Origin: Osmia lignaria lignaria
Lineage: Eukaryota; Arthropoda; Insecta; Hymenoptera; Megachilidae
Length of the DNA stretch: 64,000 nt
Direction: 5' to 3'
NCBI RefSeq assembly: GCF_051020975.1
Contig: NW_027478160.1
Location: 13,910,001 to 13,974,000 of the forward strand
In this document: positions 49,094 through 61,651 of the stretch, piece after piece
How the letters are laid out: each line of letters starts with the position of its first letter
How positions within the stretch are numbered: the first letter of the stretch is position 1
The notes under the pieces: model-generated
The model's database searches: none
Seen by the model: the letters and a program-made list of their open reading frames with translations, nothing else
What the model was told of the DNA's origin: nothing
Made by a program: the position numbers and the translations under genes

Positions 49094-51991
49094 TTGCAGA
49101 TTTATCTCAAGGGAAGGGGCCTGACGGACATATTTCGAGATATTTCTTCTTCTTGTTGTTCTTCTTCTGCACAGCTAAGCTGGAAGTGGCATTTGCGGCT
49201 CGCACTAGTGCAGAGTTATCTCAAAGAAAGGGGCCACGGTGTTTCAGGATCTCTGTTATGTTGGTGCGGCTTCGGAACTTTTAAATATCTCGATATATCT
49301 CGAAAACTACGCATCTGATCAAAAAATATCATAGAACATAAAAAGTAGGAAACTTAATTCTCTACAAAAAAGGTCTCTTAACATTATGCCATAGCTCGCT
49401 TCGTTTCCGAGATATTTGCTGATTTATCTCAAGGGAAGGGGCCTGACGGACATATTTCGAGATATTTCTTCTTCTTGTTGTTCTTCTTCTGCACAGCTAA
49501 ACTGGAAGTGGCATTTCCAGCTCGCAATAGTGCAGAGTTATCTCAAAGAAAGGGGCCACGGTGTTTCTGTATCTCTATTATGCTGGTGCGGCTTCGGAAC
49601 TTTTAAATATCTTGATATATCTCGAGAACTACGCATCTGATCAAAAAATATCATAGAACATAAAAAGTACGAAACTTAATTCTCTACAACAAAGGTCTCT
49701 TAACATTTTGCCATAGCTCGCTTTGTTTCCGAGATATTTGCCGATTTATCTCAAGGGAAGGGGCCTGACGGACATATTTCGAGATATTTCTTCTTCTCGT
49801 TGTTCTTCTTCTGCACAGCTAAGCTGGAAGTGGCATTTGCGGCCCGCACTAGTGCAGAGTTATCTCAAAGAAAGGGGCCACGGTGTTTCTGTATCTCTAT
49901 TATGTTGGTGCGGCTTCGGAACTTTTAAATATCTCGATATATCTCGAAAACTACGCTTCTGATCAAAAAATATCATAGAACATAACTTGTAGGAGACATA
50001 ATTCTCTACAAAAAAGGTCTCTTAACATTTTGCCATAGCTCGCTTCGTTTCCGAGATATTTGCAGATATATCTCAAGGGAAGGGGCCTGACGGACATATT
50101 TCGAGATACTTCTTCTTCTTGTTGTTCTTCTTCTGCACAGCTAAGCTGGAAGTGGCATTTGCAGCTCGCAATAGTGCAGAGTTATCTCAAAGAAAGGGGC
50201 CACGGTGTTTCTGTATCTCTATTATGCTGGTGCGGCTTCGGAACTTTTAAATATCTTGATATATCTCGAGAACTACGCATCTGATCAAAAAATATCATAG
50301 AACATAAAAAGTACGAAACTTAATTCTCTACAACAAAGGTCTCTTAACATTTTGCCATAGCTCGCTTTGTTTCCGAGATATTTGCCGATTTATCTCAAGG
50401 GAAGGGGCCTGACGGACATATTTCGAGATATTTCTTCTTCTCGTTGTTCTTCTTCTGCACAGCTAAGCTGGAAGTGGCATTTGCGGCCCGCACTAGTGCA
50501 GAGTTATCTCAAAGAAAGGGGCCACGGTGTTTCTGTATCTCTATTATGTTGGTGCGGCTTCGGAACTTTTAAATATCTCGATATATCTCGAAAACTACGC
50601 TTCTGATCAAAAAATATCATAGAACATAACTTGTAGGAGACATAATTCTCTACAAAAAAGGTCTCTTAACATTTTGCCATAGCTCGCTTCGTTTCCGAGA
50701 TATTTGCAGATATATCTCAAGGGAAGGGGCCTGACGGACATATTTCGAGATATTTCTTCTTCTTGTTGTTCTTCTTCTGCACAGCTAAACTGGAAGTGGC
50801 ATTTCCAGCTCGCAATAGAGCAGAGTTATCTGAAAGAAAGGGGCCACGGTGTTTCTGTATCTCTATTATGTTGGTGCGGCTTCGGAACTTTTAAATATCT
50901 TGATATATCTCGAGAACTACGCATCTGATCAAAAAATATCATAGAACATAAAAAGTAGGAAACTTAATTCTCTACAAAAAAGGTCTCTTAACATTTTGCC
51001 ATAGCTCGCTTCGTTTCCGAGATATTTGCAGATTTATCTCAAGGGAAGGGGCCTGACGGACATATTTCGAGATATTTCTTCTTCTTGTTGTTCTTCTTCT
51101 GCACAGCTAAGCTGGAAGTGGCATTTGCGGCTCGCACTAGTGCAGAGTTATCTCAAAGAAAGGGGCCACGGTGTTTCTGGATCTCTATTATGTTGGTGCG
51201 GCTTCCGAACTTTTAAATATCTCGATATATCTCGAAAACTACGCTTCTGATCAAAAAATATCATAGAACATGAGTTGTAGGAAACATAATTCTCTACAAA
51301 AAAGGTCTCTTAACATTTTGCCATAGCTCGTTTCGTTTCCGAGATATTTGCAGATATATCTCAAGGGAAGGTGCCTGACGGACATATTTCGAGATATTTC
51401 TTCTTCTTGTTGTTCTTCTTCTGCACAGCTAAACTGGAAGTGGCATTTCCAGCTCGCAATAGTGCAGAGTTATCTCAAAGAAAGGGGCCACGGTGTTTCT
51501 GTATCTCTATTATGTTGGTGCGGCTTCGGAACTTTTAAATATCTTGATATATCTCGAGAACTACGCATCTGATTAAAAAATATCATAGAACATAAAAAGT
51601 AGGAAACTTAATTCTCTACAAAAAAGGTCTCTTAACATTATGCCATAGCTCGCTTCGTTTCCGAGATATTTGCTGATTTATCTCAAGGGAAGGGGCCTGA
51701 CGGACATATTTCGAGATATTTCTTCTTCTTGTTGTTCTTCTTCTGCACAGCTAAGCTGGAAGTGGCATTTGCAGCTCGCAATAGTGCAGAGTTATATCAA
51801 AGAAAGGGGCCACGGTGTTTCTGTATCTCTATTATGTTGGTGCGGCTTCGGAACTTTTAAATATCTTGATATATCTCGAGAAGTACGCATCTGATCAAAA
51901 AATATCATAGAACATAGAAAGTAGGAAACTTAATTCTCTACAAAAAAGGTCTCTTAACATTTTGCCATAGCTCGCTTCGTTTCCGAGATAT
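49094..51991. repeat. 9-monomer HOR c-d-e-t-e-f-g-h-i (2898 bp)
   Basis: This is the 7-mer with two extra monomers, t (50060) and a second e (50382). t has GATATATCTC, GATACTTCTTC and TTTGCAGCTCGCAATAG in its left part, but TATGCTGG, GTACGAAAC and CTACAACAAAGG in its right part, which belong to d. t is therefore a recombinant ending in d sequence, which explains why e follows it again. Confidence 0.87.
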
Positions 51992-53923
51992 TTGCAGATT
52001 TATCTCAAGGGAAGGGGCCTGACGGACATATTTCGAGATATTTCTTCTTCTTGTTGTTCTTCTTCTGCACAGCTAAGCTGGAAGTGGCATTTGCGGCTCG
52101 CACTAGTGCAGAGTTATCTCAAAGAAAGGGGCCACGGTGTTTCAGGATCTCTGTTATGTTGGTGCGGCTTCGGAACTTTTAAATATCTCGATATATCTCG
52201 AAAACTACGCATCTGATCAAAAAATATCATAGAACATAAAAAGTAGGAAACTTAATTCTCTACAAAAAAGGTCTCTTAACATTATGCCATAGCTCGCTTC
52301 GTTTCCGAGATATTTGCTGATTTATCTCAAGGGAAGGGGCCTGACGGACATATTTCGAGATATTTCTTCTTCTTGTTGTTCTTCTTCTGCACAGCTAAAC
52401 TGGAAGTGGCATTTCCAGCTCGCAATAGTGCAGAGTTATCTCAAAGAAAGGGGCCACGGTGTTTCTGTATCTCTATTATGCTGGTGCGGCTTCGGAACTT
52501 TTAAATATCTTGATATATCTCGAGAACTACGCATCTGATCAAAAAATATCATAGAACATAAAAAGTACGAAACTTAATTCTCTACAACAAAGGTCTCTTA
52601 ACATTTTGCCATAGCTCGCTTTGTTTCCGAGATATTTGCTGATTTATCTCAAGGGAAGGGGCCTGACGGACATATTTCGAGATATTTCTTCTTCTCGTTG
52701 TTCTTCTTCTGCACAGCTAAGCTGGAAGTGGCATTTGCGGCCCGCACTAGTGCAGAGTTATCTCAAAGAAAGGGGCCACGGTGTTTCTGTATCTCTATTA
52801 TGTTGGTGCGGCTTCGGAACTTTTAAATATCTCGATATATCTCGAGAACTACGCATCTGATCAAAAAATATCATAGAACATAAAAAGTAGGAAACTTAAT
52901 TCTCTACAAAAAAGGTCTCTTAACATTTTGCCATAGCTCGCTTCGTTTCCGAGATATTTGCAGATTTATCTCAAGGGAAGGGGCCTGACGGACATATTTC
53001 GAGATATTTCTTCTTCTTGTTGTTCTTCTTCTGCACAGCTAAGCTGGAAGTGGCATTTGCGGCTCGCACTAGTGCAGAGTTATCTCAAAGAAAGGGGCCA
53101 CGGTGTTTCTGGATCTCTATTATGTTGGTGCGGCTTCCGAACTTTTAAATATCTCGATATATCTCGAAAACTACGCTTCTGATCAAAAACTATCATAGAA
53201 CATGAATTGTAGGAAACATAATTCTCTACAAAAAAGGTCTCTTAACATTTTGCCATAGCTCGTTTCGTTTCCGAGATATTTGCAGATATATCTCAAGGGA
53301 AGGTGCCTGACGGACATATTTCGAGATATTTCTTCTTCTTGTTGTTCTTCTTCTGCACAGCTAAACTGGAAGTGGCATTTCCAGCTCGCAATAGTGCAGA
53401 GTTATCTCAAAGAAAGGGGCCACGGTGTTTCTGTATCTCTATTATGTTGGTGCGGCTTCGGAACTTTTAAATATCTTGATATATCTCGAGAACTACGCAT
53501 CTGATTAAAAAATATCATAGAACATAAAAAGTAGGAAACTTAATTCTCTACAAAAAAGGTCTCTTAACATTATGCCATAGCTCGCTTCGTTTCCGAGATA
53601 TTTGCTGATTTATCTCAAGGGAAGGGGCCTGACGGACATATTTCGAGATATTTCTTCTTCTTGTTGTTCTTCTTCTGCACAGCTAAACTGGAAGTGGCAT
53701 TTCCAGCTCGCAATAGTGCAGAGTTATCTCAAAGAAAGGGGCCACGGTGTTTCTGTATCTCTATTATGTTGGTGCGGCTTCGGAACTTTTAAATATCTTG
53801 ATATATCTCGAGAACTACGCATCTGATCAAAAAATATCATAGAACATAGAAAGTAGGAAACTTAATTCTCTACCAAAAAGCTCTCTTAACATTTTGCCAT
53901 AGCTCGCTTCGTTTCCGAGATAT
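51992..53923. repeat. 6-monomer HOR c-d-(e/f)-g-h-i' (1932 bp)
   Basis: A 7-mer that has lost one monomer. 52636 starts as e (GCTTTGTTTCC, TTGCTG, CTTCTCGTTG, GCGGCCCG) and ends as f (GAGAACTACGCATC, AAAAAGTAGGAAACTT). Then g follows directly at 52958. i' (53602) differs from i by CTAAACTGG with TTTCCAGCTCG, and by the following AAAAAGCTCTCTTAAC spacer. Confidence 0.87.
52636..52957. repeat. Chimeric monomer e/f (crossover junction)
   Basis: The last e-specific base is the C of ATCTCGATAT at 52833 and the first f-specific base is the G of CTCGAGAAC at 52846, so the switch lies in 13 bp. The result is exact removal of 322 bp with the repeat phase kept, as expected of homologous unequal exchange. 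Confidence 0.82.
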
Positions 53924-55211
53924 TTGCAGATTTATCTCAAGGGAAGGGGCCTGACGGACATATTTCGAGATATTTCTTCTTCTTGTTGTTCTTCTTCTGC
54001 ACAGCTAAGCTGGAAGTGGCATTTGCGGCTCGCACTAGTGCAGAGTTATCTCAAAGAAAGGGGCCACGGTGTTTCAGGATCTCTGTTATGTTGGTGCGGC
54101 TTCGGAACTTTTAAATATCTCGATATATCTCGAAAACTACGCATCTGATCAAAAAATATCATAGAACATAAAAAGTAGGAAACTTAATTCTCTACAAAAA
54201 AGGTCTCTTAACATTATGCCATAGCTCGCTTCGTTTCCGAGATATTTGCTGATTTATCTCAAGGGAAGGGGCCTGACGGACATATTTCGAGATATTTCTT
54301 CTTCTTGTTGTTCTTCTTCTGCACAGCTAAACTGGAAGTGGCATTTCCAGCTCGCAATAGTGCAGAGTTATCTCAAAGAAAGGGGCCACGGTGTTTCTGT
54401 ATCTCTATTATGCTGGTGCGGCTTCGGAACTTTTAAATATCTTGATATATCTCGAGAACTACGCATCTGATCAAAAAATATCATAGAACATAAAAAGTAC
54501 GAAACTTAATTCTCTACAACAAAGGTCTCTTAACATTTTGCCGTAGCTCGCTTTGTTTCCGAGATATTTGCCGATTTATCTCAAGGGAAGGGGCCTGACG
54601 GACATATTTCGAGATATTTCTTCTTCTCGTTGTTCTTCTTCTGCACAGCTAAGCTGGAAGTGGCATTTGCGGCCCGCACTAGTGCAGAGTTATCTCAAAG
54701 AAAGGGGCCACGGTGTTTCTGTATCTCTATTATGTTGGTGCGGCTTCGGAACTTTTAAATATCTCGATATATCTCGAAAACTACGCTTCTGATCAAAAAA
54801 TATCATAGAACATAACTTGTAGGAGACATAATTCTCTACAAAAAAGGTCTCTTAACATTTTGCCATAGCTCGCTTCGTTTCCGAGATATTTGCAGATATA
54901 TCTCAAGGGAAGGGGCCTGACGGACATATTTCGAGATACTTCTTCTTCTTGTTGTTCTTCTTCTGCACAGCTAAGCTGGAAGTGGCATTTGCAGCTCGCA
55001 ATAGTGCAGAGTTATCTCAAAGAAAGGGGCCACGGTGTTTCTGTATCTCTATTATGCTGGTGCGGCTTCGGAACTTTTAAATATCTTGATATATCTCGAG
55101 AACTACGCATCTGATCAAAAAATATCATAGAACATAAAAAGTACGAAACTTAATTCTCTACAACAAAGGTCTCTTAACATTTTGCCATAGCTCGCTTTGT
55201 TTCCGAGATAT
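53924..55211. repeat. Partial HOR c-d-e-t (1288 bp)
   Basis: Monomers 53924, 54246, 54568 and 54890. Order and markers match 49094-50381 and 60364-61651. The e monomer is approached by TTGCCGTAGC, a form also seen before 55856. Confidence 0.85.
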
Positions 55212-55533
55212 TTGCCGATTTATCTCAAGGGAAGGGGCCTGACGGACATATTTCGAGATATTTCTTCTTCTCGTTGTTCTTCTTCTGCACAGCTAAGCTG
55301 GAAGTGGCATTTGCGGCCCGCACTAGTGCAGAGTTATCTCAAAGAAAGGGGCCACGGTGTTTCAGGATCTCTGTTATGTTGGTGCGGCTTCGGAACTTTT
55401 AAATATCTCGATATATCTCGAAAACTACGCATCTGATCAAAAAATATCATAGAACATAAAAAGTAGGAAACTTAATTCTCTACAAAAAAGGTCTCTTAAC
55501 ATTATGCCATAGCTCGCTTCGTTTCCGAGATAT
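55212..55533. repeat. Chimeric monomer e/c (crossover junction)
   Basis: Left part is e: GCTTTGTTTCC, TTGCCG, CTTCTCGTTG and GCGGCCCG, the last e-specific base being C at 55318. Right part is c: TTTCAGGATCTCTGTTATG from 55364 and ATCTCGAAAACTACGCATC. d follows as expected after c. The breakpoint is within 46 bp. Confidence 0.85.
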
Positions 55534-58109
55534 TTGCTGATTTATCTCAAGGGAAGGGGCCTGACGGACATATTTCGAGATATTTCTTCTTCTTGTTGTT
55601 CTTCTTCTGCACAGCTAAACTGGAAGTGGCATTTCCAGCTCGCAATAGTGCAGAGTTATCTCAAAGAAAGGGGCCACGGTGTTTCTGTATCTCTATTATG
55701 CTGGTGCGGCTTCGGAACTTTTAAATATCTTGATATATCTCGAGAACTACGCATCTGATCAAAAAATATCATAGAACATAAAAAGTACGAAACTTAATTC
55801 TCTACAACAAAGGTCTCTTAACATTTTGCCGTAGCTCGCTTTGTTTCCGAGATATTTGCCGATTTATCTCAAGGGAAGGGGCCTGACGGACATATTTCGA
55901 GATATTTCTTCTTCTCGTTGTTCTTCTTCTGCACAGCTAAGCTGGAAGTGGCATTTGCGGCCCGCACTAGTGCAGAGTTATCTCAAAGAAAGGGGCCACG
56001 GTGTTTCTGTATCTCTATTATGTTGGTGCGGCTTCGGAACTTTTAAATATCTCGATATATCTCGAAAACTACGCTTCTGATCAAAAAATATCATAGAACA
56101 TAACTTGTAGGAGACATAATTCTCTACAAAAAAGGTCTCTTAACATTTTGCCATAGCTCGCTTCGTTTCCGAGATATTTGCAGATATATCTCAAGGGAAG
56201 GGGCCTGACGGACATATTTCGAGATACTTCTTCTTCTTGTTGTTCTTCTTCTGCACAGCTAAGCTGGAAGTGGCATTTGCAGCTCGCAATAGTGCAGAGT
56301 TATCTCAAAGAAAGGGGCCACGGTGTTTCTGTATCTCTATTATGCTGGTGCGGCTTCGGAACTTTTAAATATCTTGATATATCTCGAGAACTACGCATCT
56401 GATCAAAAAATATCATAGAACATAAAAAGTACGAAACTTAATTCTCTACAACAAAGGTCTCTTAACATTTTGCCATAGCTCGCTTTGTTTCCGAGATATT
56501 TGCCGATTTATCTCAAGGGAAGGGGCCTGACGGACATATTTCGAGATATTTCTTCTTCTCGTTGTTCTTCTTCTGCACAGCTAAGCTGGAAGTGGCATTT
56601 GCGGCCCGCACTAGTGCAGAGTTATCTCAAAGAAAGGGGCCACGGTGTTTCTGTATCTCTATTATGTTGGTGCGGCTTCGGAACTTTTAAATATCTCGAT
56701 ATATCTCGAAAACTACGCTTCTGATCAAAAAATATCATAGAACATAACTTGTAGGAGACATAATTCTCTACAAAAAAGGTCTCTTAACATTTTGCCATAG
56801 CTCGCTTCGTTTCCGAGATATTTGCAGATATATCTCAAGGGAAGGGGCCTGACGGACATATTTCGAGATATTTCTTCTTCTTGTTGTTCTTCTTCTGCAC
56901 AGCTAAACTGGAAGTGGCATTTCCAGCTCGCAATAGAGCAGAGTTATCTGAAAGAAAGGGGCCACGGTGTTTCTGTATCTCTATTATGTTGGTGCGGCTT
57001 CGGAACTTTTAAATATCTTGATATATCTCGAGAACTACGCATCTGATCAAAAAATATCATAGAACATAAAAAGTAGGAAACTTAATTCTCTACAAAAAAG
57101 GTCTCTTAACATTTTGCCATAGCTCGCTTCGTTTCCGAGATATTTGCAGATTTATCTCAAGGGAAGGGGCCTGACGGACATATTTCGAGATATTTCTTCT
57201 TCTTGTTGTTCTTCTTCTGCACAGCTAAGCTGGAAGTGGCATTTGCGGCTCGCACTAGTGCAGAGTTATCTCAAAGAAAGGGGCCACGGTGTTTCTGGAT
57301 CTCTATTATGTTGGTGCGGCTTCCGAACTTTTAAATATCTCGATATATCTCGAAAACTACGCTTCTGATCAAAAAATATCATAGAACATGAGTTGTAGGA
57401 AACATAATTCTCTACAAAAAAGGTCTCTTAACATTTTGCCATAGCTCGTTTCGTTTCCGAGATATTTGCAGATATATCTCAAGGGAAGGTGCCTGACGGA
57501 CATATTTCGAGATATTTCTTCTTCTTGTTGTTCTTCTTCTGCACAGCTAAACTGGAAGTGGCATTTCCAGCTCGCAATAGTGCAGAGTTATCTCAAAGAA
57601 AGGGGCCACGGTGTTTCTGTATCTCTATTATGTTGGTGCGGCTTCGGAACTTTTAAATATCTTGATATATCTCGAGAACTACGCATCTGATTAAAAAATA
57701 TCATAGAACATAAAAAGTAGGAAACTTAATTCTCTACAAAAAAGGTCTCTTAACATTATGCCATAGCTCGCTTCGTTTCCGAGATATTTGCTGATTTATC
57801 TCAAGGGAAGGGGCCTGACGGACATATTTCGAGATATTTCTTCTTCTTGTTGTTCTTCTTCTGCACAGCTAAGCTGGAAGTGGCATTTGCAGCTCGCAAT
57901 AGTGCAGAGTTATATCAAAGAAAGGGGCCACGGTGTTTCTGTATCTCTATTATGTTGGTGCGGCTTCGGAACTTTTAAATATCTTGATATATCTCGAGAA
58001 GTACGCATCTGATCAAAAAATATCATAGAACATAGAAAGTAGGAAACTTAATTCTCTACAAAAAAGGTCTCTTAACATTTTGCCATAGCTCGCTTCGTTT
58101 CCGAGATAT
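55534..58109. repeat. 8-monomer block d-e-t-e-f-g-h-i (2576 bp)
   Basis: Monomers 55534, 55856, 56178, 56500, 56822, 57144, 57466 and 57788. It repeats 49416-51991 at an offset of 6118 bp (19 monomers). Shared private marks include ACATGAGTTGTAGG after g (51271 and 57389) and GTTATATCAAAG in i (51670 and 57788). Confidence 0.87.
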
Positions 58110-60363
58110 TTGCAGATTTATCTCAAGGGAAGGGGCCTGACGGACATATTTCGAGATATTTCTTCTTCTTGTTGTTCTTCTTCTGCACAGCTAAGCTGGA
58201 AGTGGCATTTGCGGCTCGCACTAGTGCAGAGTTATCTCAAAGAAAGGGGCCACGGTGTTTCAGGATCTCTGTTATGTTGGTGCGGCTTCGGAACTTTTAA
58301 ATATCTCGATATATCTCGAAAACTACGCATCTGATCAAAAAATATCATAGAACATAAAAAGTAGGAAACTTAATTCTCTACAAAAAAGGTCTCTTAACAT
58401 TATGCCATAGCTCGCTTCGTTTCCGAGATATTTGCTGATTTATCTCAAGGGAAGGGGCCTGACGGACATATTTCGAGATATTTCTTCTTCTTGTTGTTCT
58501 TCTTCTGCACAGCTAAACTGGAAGTGGCATTTCCAGCTCGCAATAGTGCAGAGTTATCTCAAAGAAAGGGGCCACGGTGTTTCTGTATCTCTATTATGCT
58601 GGTGCGGCTTCGGAACTTTTAAATATCTTGATATATCTCGAGAACTACGCATCTGATCAAAAAATATCATAGAACATAAAAAGTACGAAACTTAATTCTC
58701 TACAACAAAGGTCTCTTAACATTTTGCCATAGCTCGCTTTGTTTCCGAGATATTTGCTGATTTATCTCAAGGGAAGGGGCCTGACGGACATATTTCGAGA
58801 TATTTCTTCTTCTCGTTGTTCTTCTTCTGCACAGCTAAGCTGGAAGTGGCATTTGCGGCCCGCACTAGTGCAGAGTTATCTCAAAGAAAGGGGCCACGGT
58901 GTTTCTGTATCTCTATTATGTTGGTGCGGCTTCGGAACTTTTAAATATCTCGATATATCTCGAAAACTACGCTTCTGATCAAAAAATATCATAGAACATA
59001 ACTTGTAGGAGACATAATTCTCTACAAAAAAGGTCTCTTAACATTTTGCCATAGCTCGCTTCGTTTCCGAGATATTTGCAGATATATCTCAAGGGAAGGG
59101 GCCTGACGGACATATTTCGAGATATTTCTTCTTCTTGTTGTTCTTCTTCTGCACAGCTAAACTGGAAGTGGCATTTCCAGCTCGCAATAGAGCAGAGTTA
59201 TCTGAAAGAAAGGGGCCACGGTGTTTCTGTATCTCTATTATGTTGGTGCGGCTTCGGAACTTTTAAATATCTTGATATATCTCGAGAACTACGCATCTGA
59301 TCAAAAAATATCATAGAACATAAAAAGTAGGAAACTTAATTCTCTACAAAAAAGGTCTCTTAACATTTTGCCATAGCTCGCTTCGTTTCCGAGATATTTG
59401 CAGATTTATCTCAAGGGAAGGGGCCTGACGGACATATTTCGAGATATTTCTTCTTCTTGTTGTTCTTCTTCTGCACAGCTAAGCTGGAAGTGGCATTTGC
59501 GGCTCGCACTAGTGCAGAGTTATCTCAAAGAAAGGGGCCACGGTGTTTCTGGATCTCTATTATGTTGGTGCGGCTTCCGAACTTTTAAATATCTCGATAT
59601 ATCTCGAAAACTACGCTTCTGATCAAAAACTATCATAGAACATGAATTGTAGGAAACATAATTCTCTACAAAAAAGGTCTCTTAACATTTTGCCATAGCT
59701 CGTTTCGTTTCCGAGATATTTGCAGATATATCTCAAGGGAAGGTGCCTGACGGACATATTTCGAGATATTTCTTCTTCTTGTTGTTCTTCTTCTGCACAG
59801 CTAAACTGGAAGTGGCATTTCCAGCTCGCAATAGTGCAGAGTTATCTCAAAGAAAGGGGCCACGGTGTTTCTGTATCTCTATTATGTTGGTGCGGCTTCG
59901 GAACTTTTAAATATCTTGATATATCTCGAGAACTACGCATCTGATTAAAAAATATCATAGAACATAAAAAGTAGGAAACTTAATTCTCTACAAAAAAGGT
60001 CTCTTAACATTATGCCATAGCTCGCTTCGTTTCCGAGATATTTGCTGATTTATCTCAAGGGAAGGGGCCTGACGGACATATTTCGAGATATTTCTTCTTC
60101 TTGTTGTTCTTCTTCTGCACAGCTAAACTGGAAGTGGCATTTCCAGCTCGCAATAGTGCAGAGTTATCTCAAAGAAAGGGGCCACGGTGTTTCTGTATCT
60201 CTATTATGTTGGTGCGGCTTCGGAACTTTTAAATATCTTGATATATCTCGAGAACTACGCATCTGATCAAAAAATATCATAGAACATAGAAAGTAGGAAA
60301 CTTAATTCTCTACAAAAAAGCTCTCTTAACATTTTGCCATAGCTCGCTTCGTTTCCGAGATAT
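58110..60363. repeat. 7-monomer HOR c-d-e-f-g-h-i' (2254 bp)
   Basis: Monomers 58110, 58432, 58754, 59076, 59398, 59720 and 60042. The last three match g-h-i' at 52958-53923 at an offset of 6440 bp (20 monomers). They share GATCAAAAACTATC after g and AAAAAGCTCTCTTAAC after i'. Confidence 0.87.
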
Positions 60364-61651
60364 TTGCAGATTTATCTCAAGGGAAGGGGCCTGACGGACA
60401 TATTTCGAGATATTTCTTCTTCTTGTTGTTCTTCTTCTGCACAGCTAAGCTGGAAGTGGCATTTGCGGCTCGCACTAGTGCAGAGTTATCTCAAAGAAAG
60501 GGGCCACGGTGTTTCAGGATCTCTGTTATGTTGGTGCGGCTTCGGAACTTTTAAATATCTCGATATATCTCGAAAACTACGCATCTGATCAAAAAATATC
60601 ATAGAACATAAAAAGTAGGAAACTTAATTCTCTACAAAAAAGGTCTCTTAACATTATGCCATAGCTCGCTTCGTTTCCGAGATATTTGCTGATTTATCTC
60701 AAGGGAAGGGGCCTGACGGACATATTTCGAGATATTTCTTCTTCTTGTTGTTCTTCTTCTGCACAGCTAAACTGGAAGTGGCATTTCCAGCTCGCAATAG
60801 TGCAGAGTTATCTCAAAGAAAGGGGCCACGGTGTTTCTGTATCTCTATTATGCTGGTGCGGCTTCGGAACTTTTAAATATCTTGATATATCTCGAGAACT
60901 ACGCATCTGATCAAAAAATATCATAGAACATAAAAAGTACGAAACTTAATTCTCTACAACAAAGGTCTCTTAACATTTTGCCATAGCTCGCTTTGTTTCC
61001 GAGATATTTGCCGATTTATCTCAAGGGAAGGGGCCTGACGGACATATTTCGAGATATTTCTTCTTCTCGTTGTTCTTCTTCTGCACAGCTAAGCTGGAAG
61101 TGGCATTTGCGGCCCGCACTAGTGCAGAGTTATCTCAAAGAAAGGGGCCACGGTGTTTCTGTATCTCTATTATGTTGGTGCGGCTTCGGAACTTTTAAAT
61201 ATCTCGGTATATCTCGAAAACTACGCTTCTGATCAAAAAATATCATAGAACATAACTTGTAGGAGACATAATTCTCTACAAAAAAGGTCTCTTAACATTT
61301 TGCCATAGCTCGCTTCGTTTCCGAGATATTTGCAGATATATCTCAAGGGAAGGGGCCTGACGGACATATTTCGAGATACTTCTTCTTCTTGTTGTTCTTC
61401 TTCTGCACAGCTAAGCTGGAAGTGGCATTTGCAGCTCGCAATAGTGCAGAGTTATCTCAAAGAAAGGGGCCACGGTGTTTCTGTATCTCTATTATGTTGG
61501 TGCGGCTTCGGAACTTTTAAATATCTTGATATATCTCGAGAACAAGGCATCTGATCAAAAAATATCATAGAACATAGAAAGTAGGAAACTTAATTCTCTA
61601 CAAAAAAGGTCTCTTAACATTTTGCCATAGCTCGCTCCGTTTCCGAGATAT
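60364..61651. repeat. Partial HOR c-d-e-t' (1288 bp)
   Basis: Monomers 60364, 60686, 61008 and 61330. e has ATCTCGGTATATC, a private change. t' keeps the GATACTTCTTC left part of t but has TATGTTGG, GAGAACAAGGC and ACATAGAAAG on the right, so it leads to c rather than to a second e. Confidence 0.85.
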
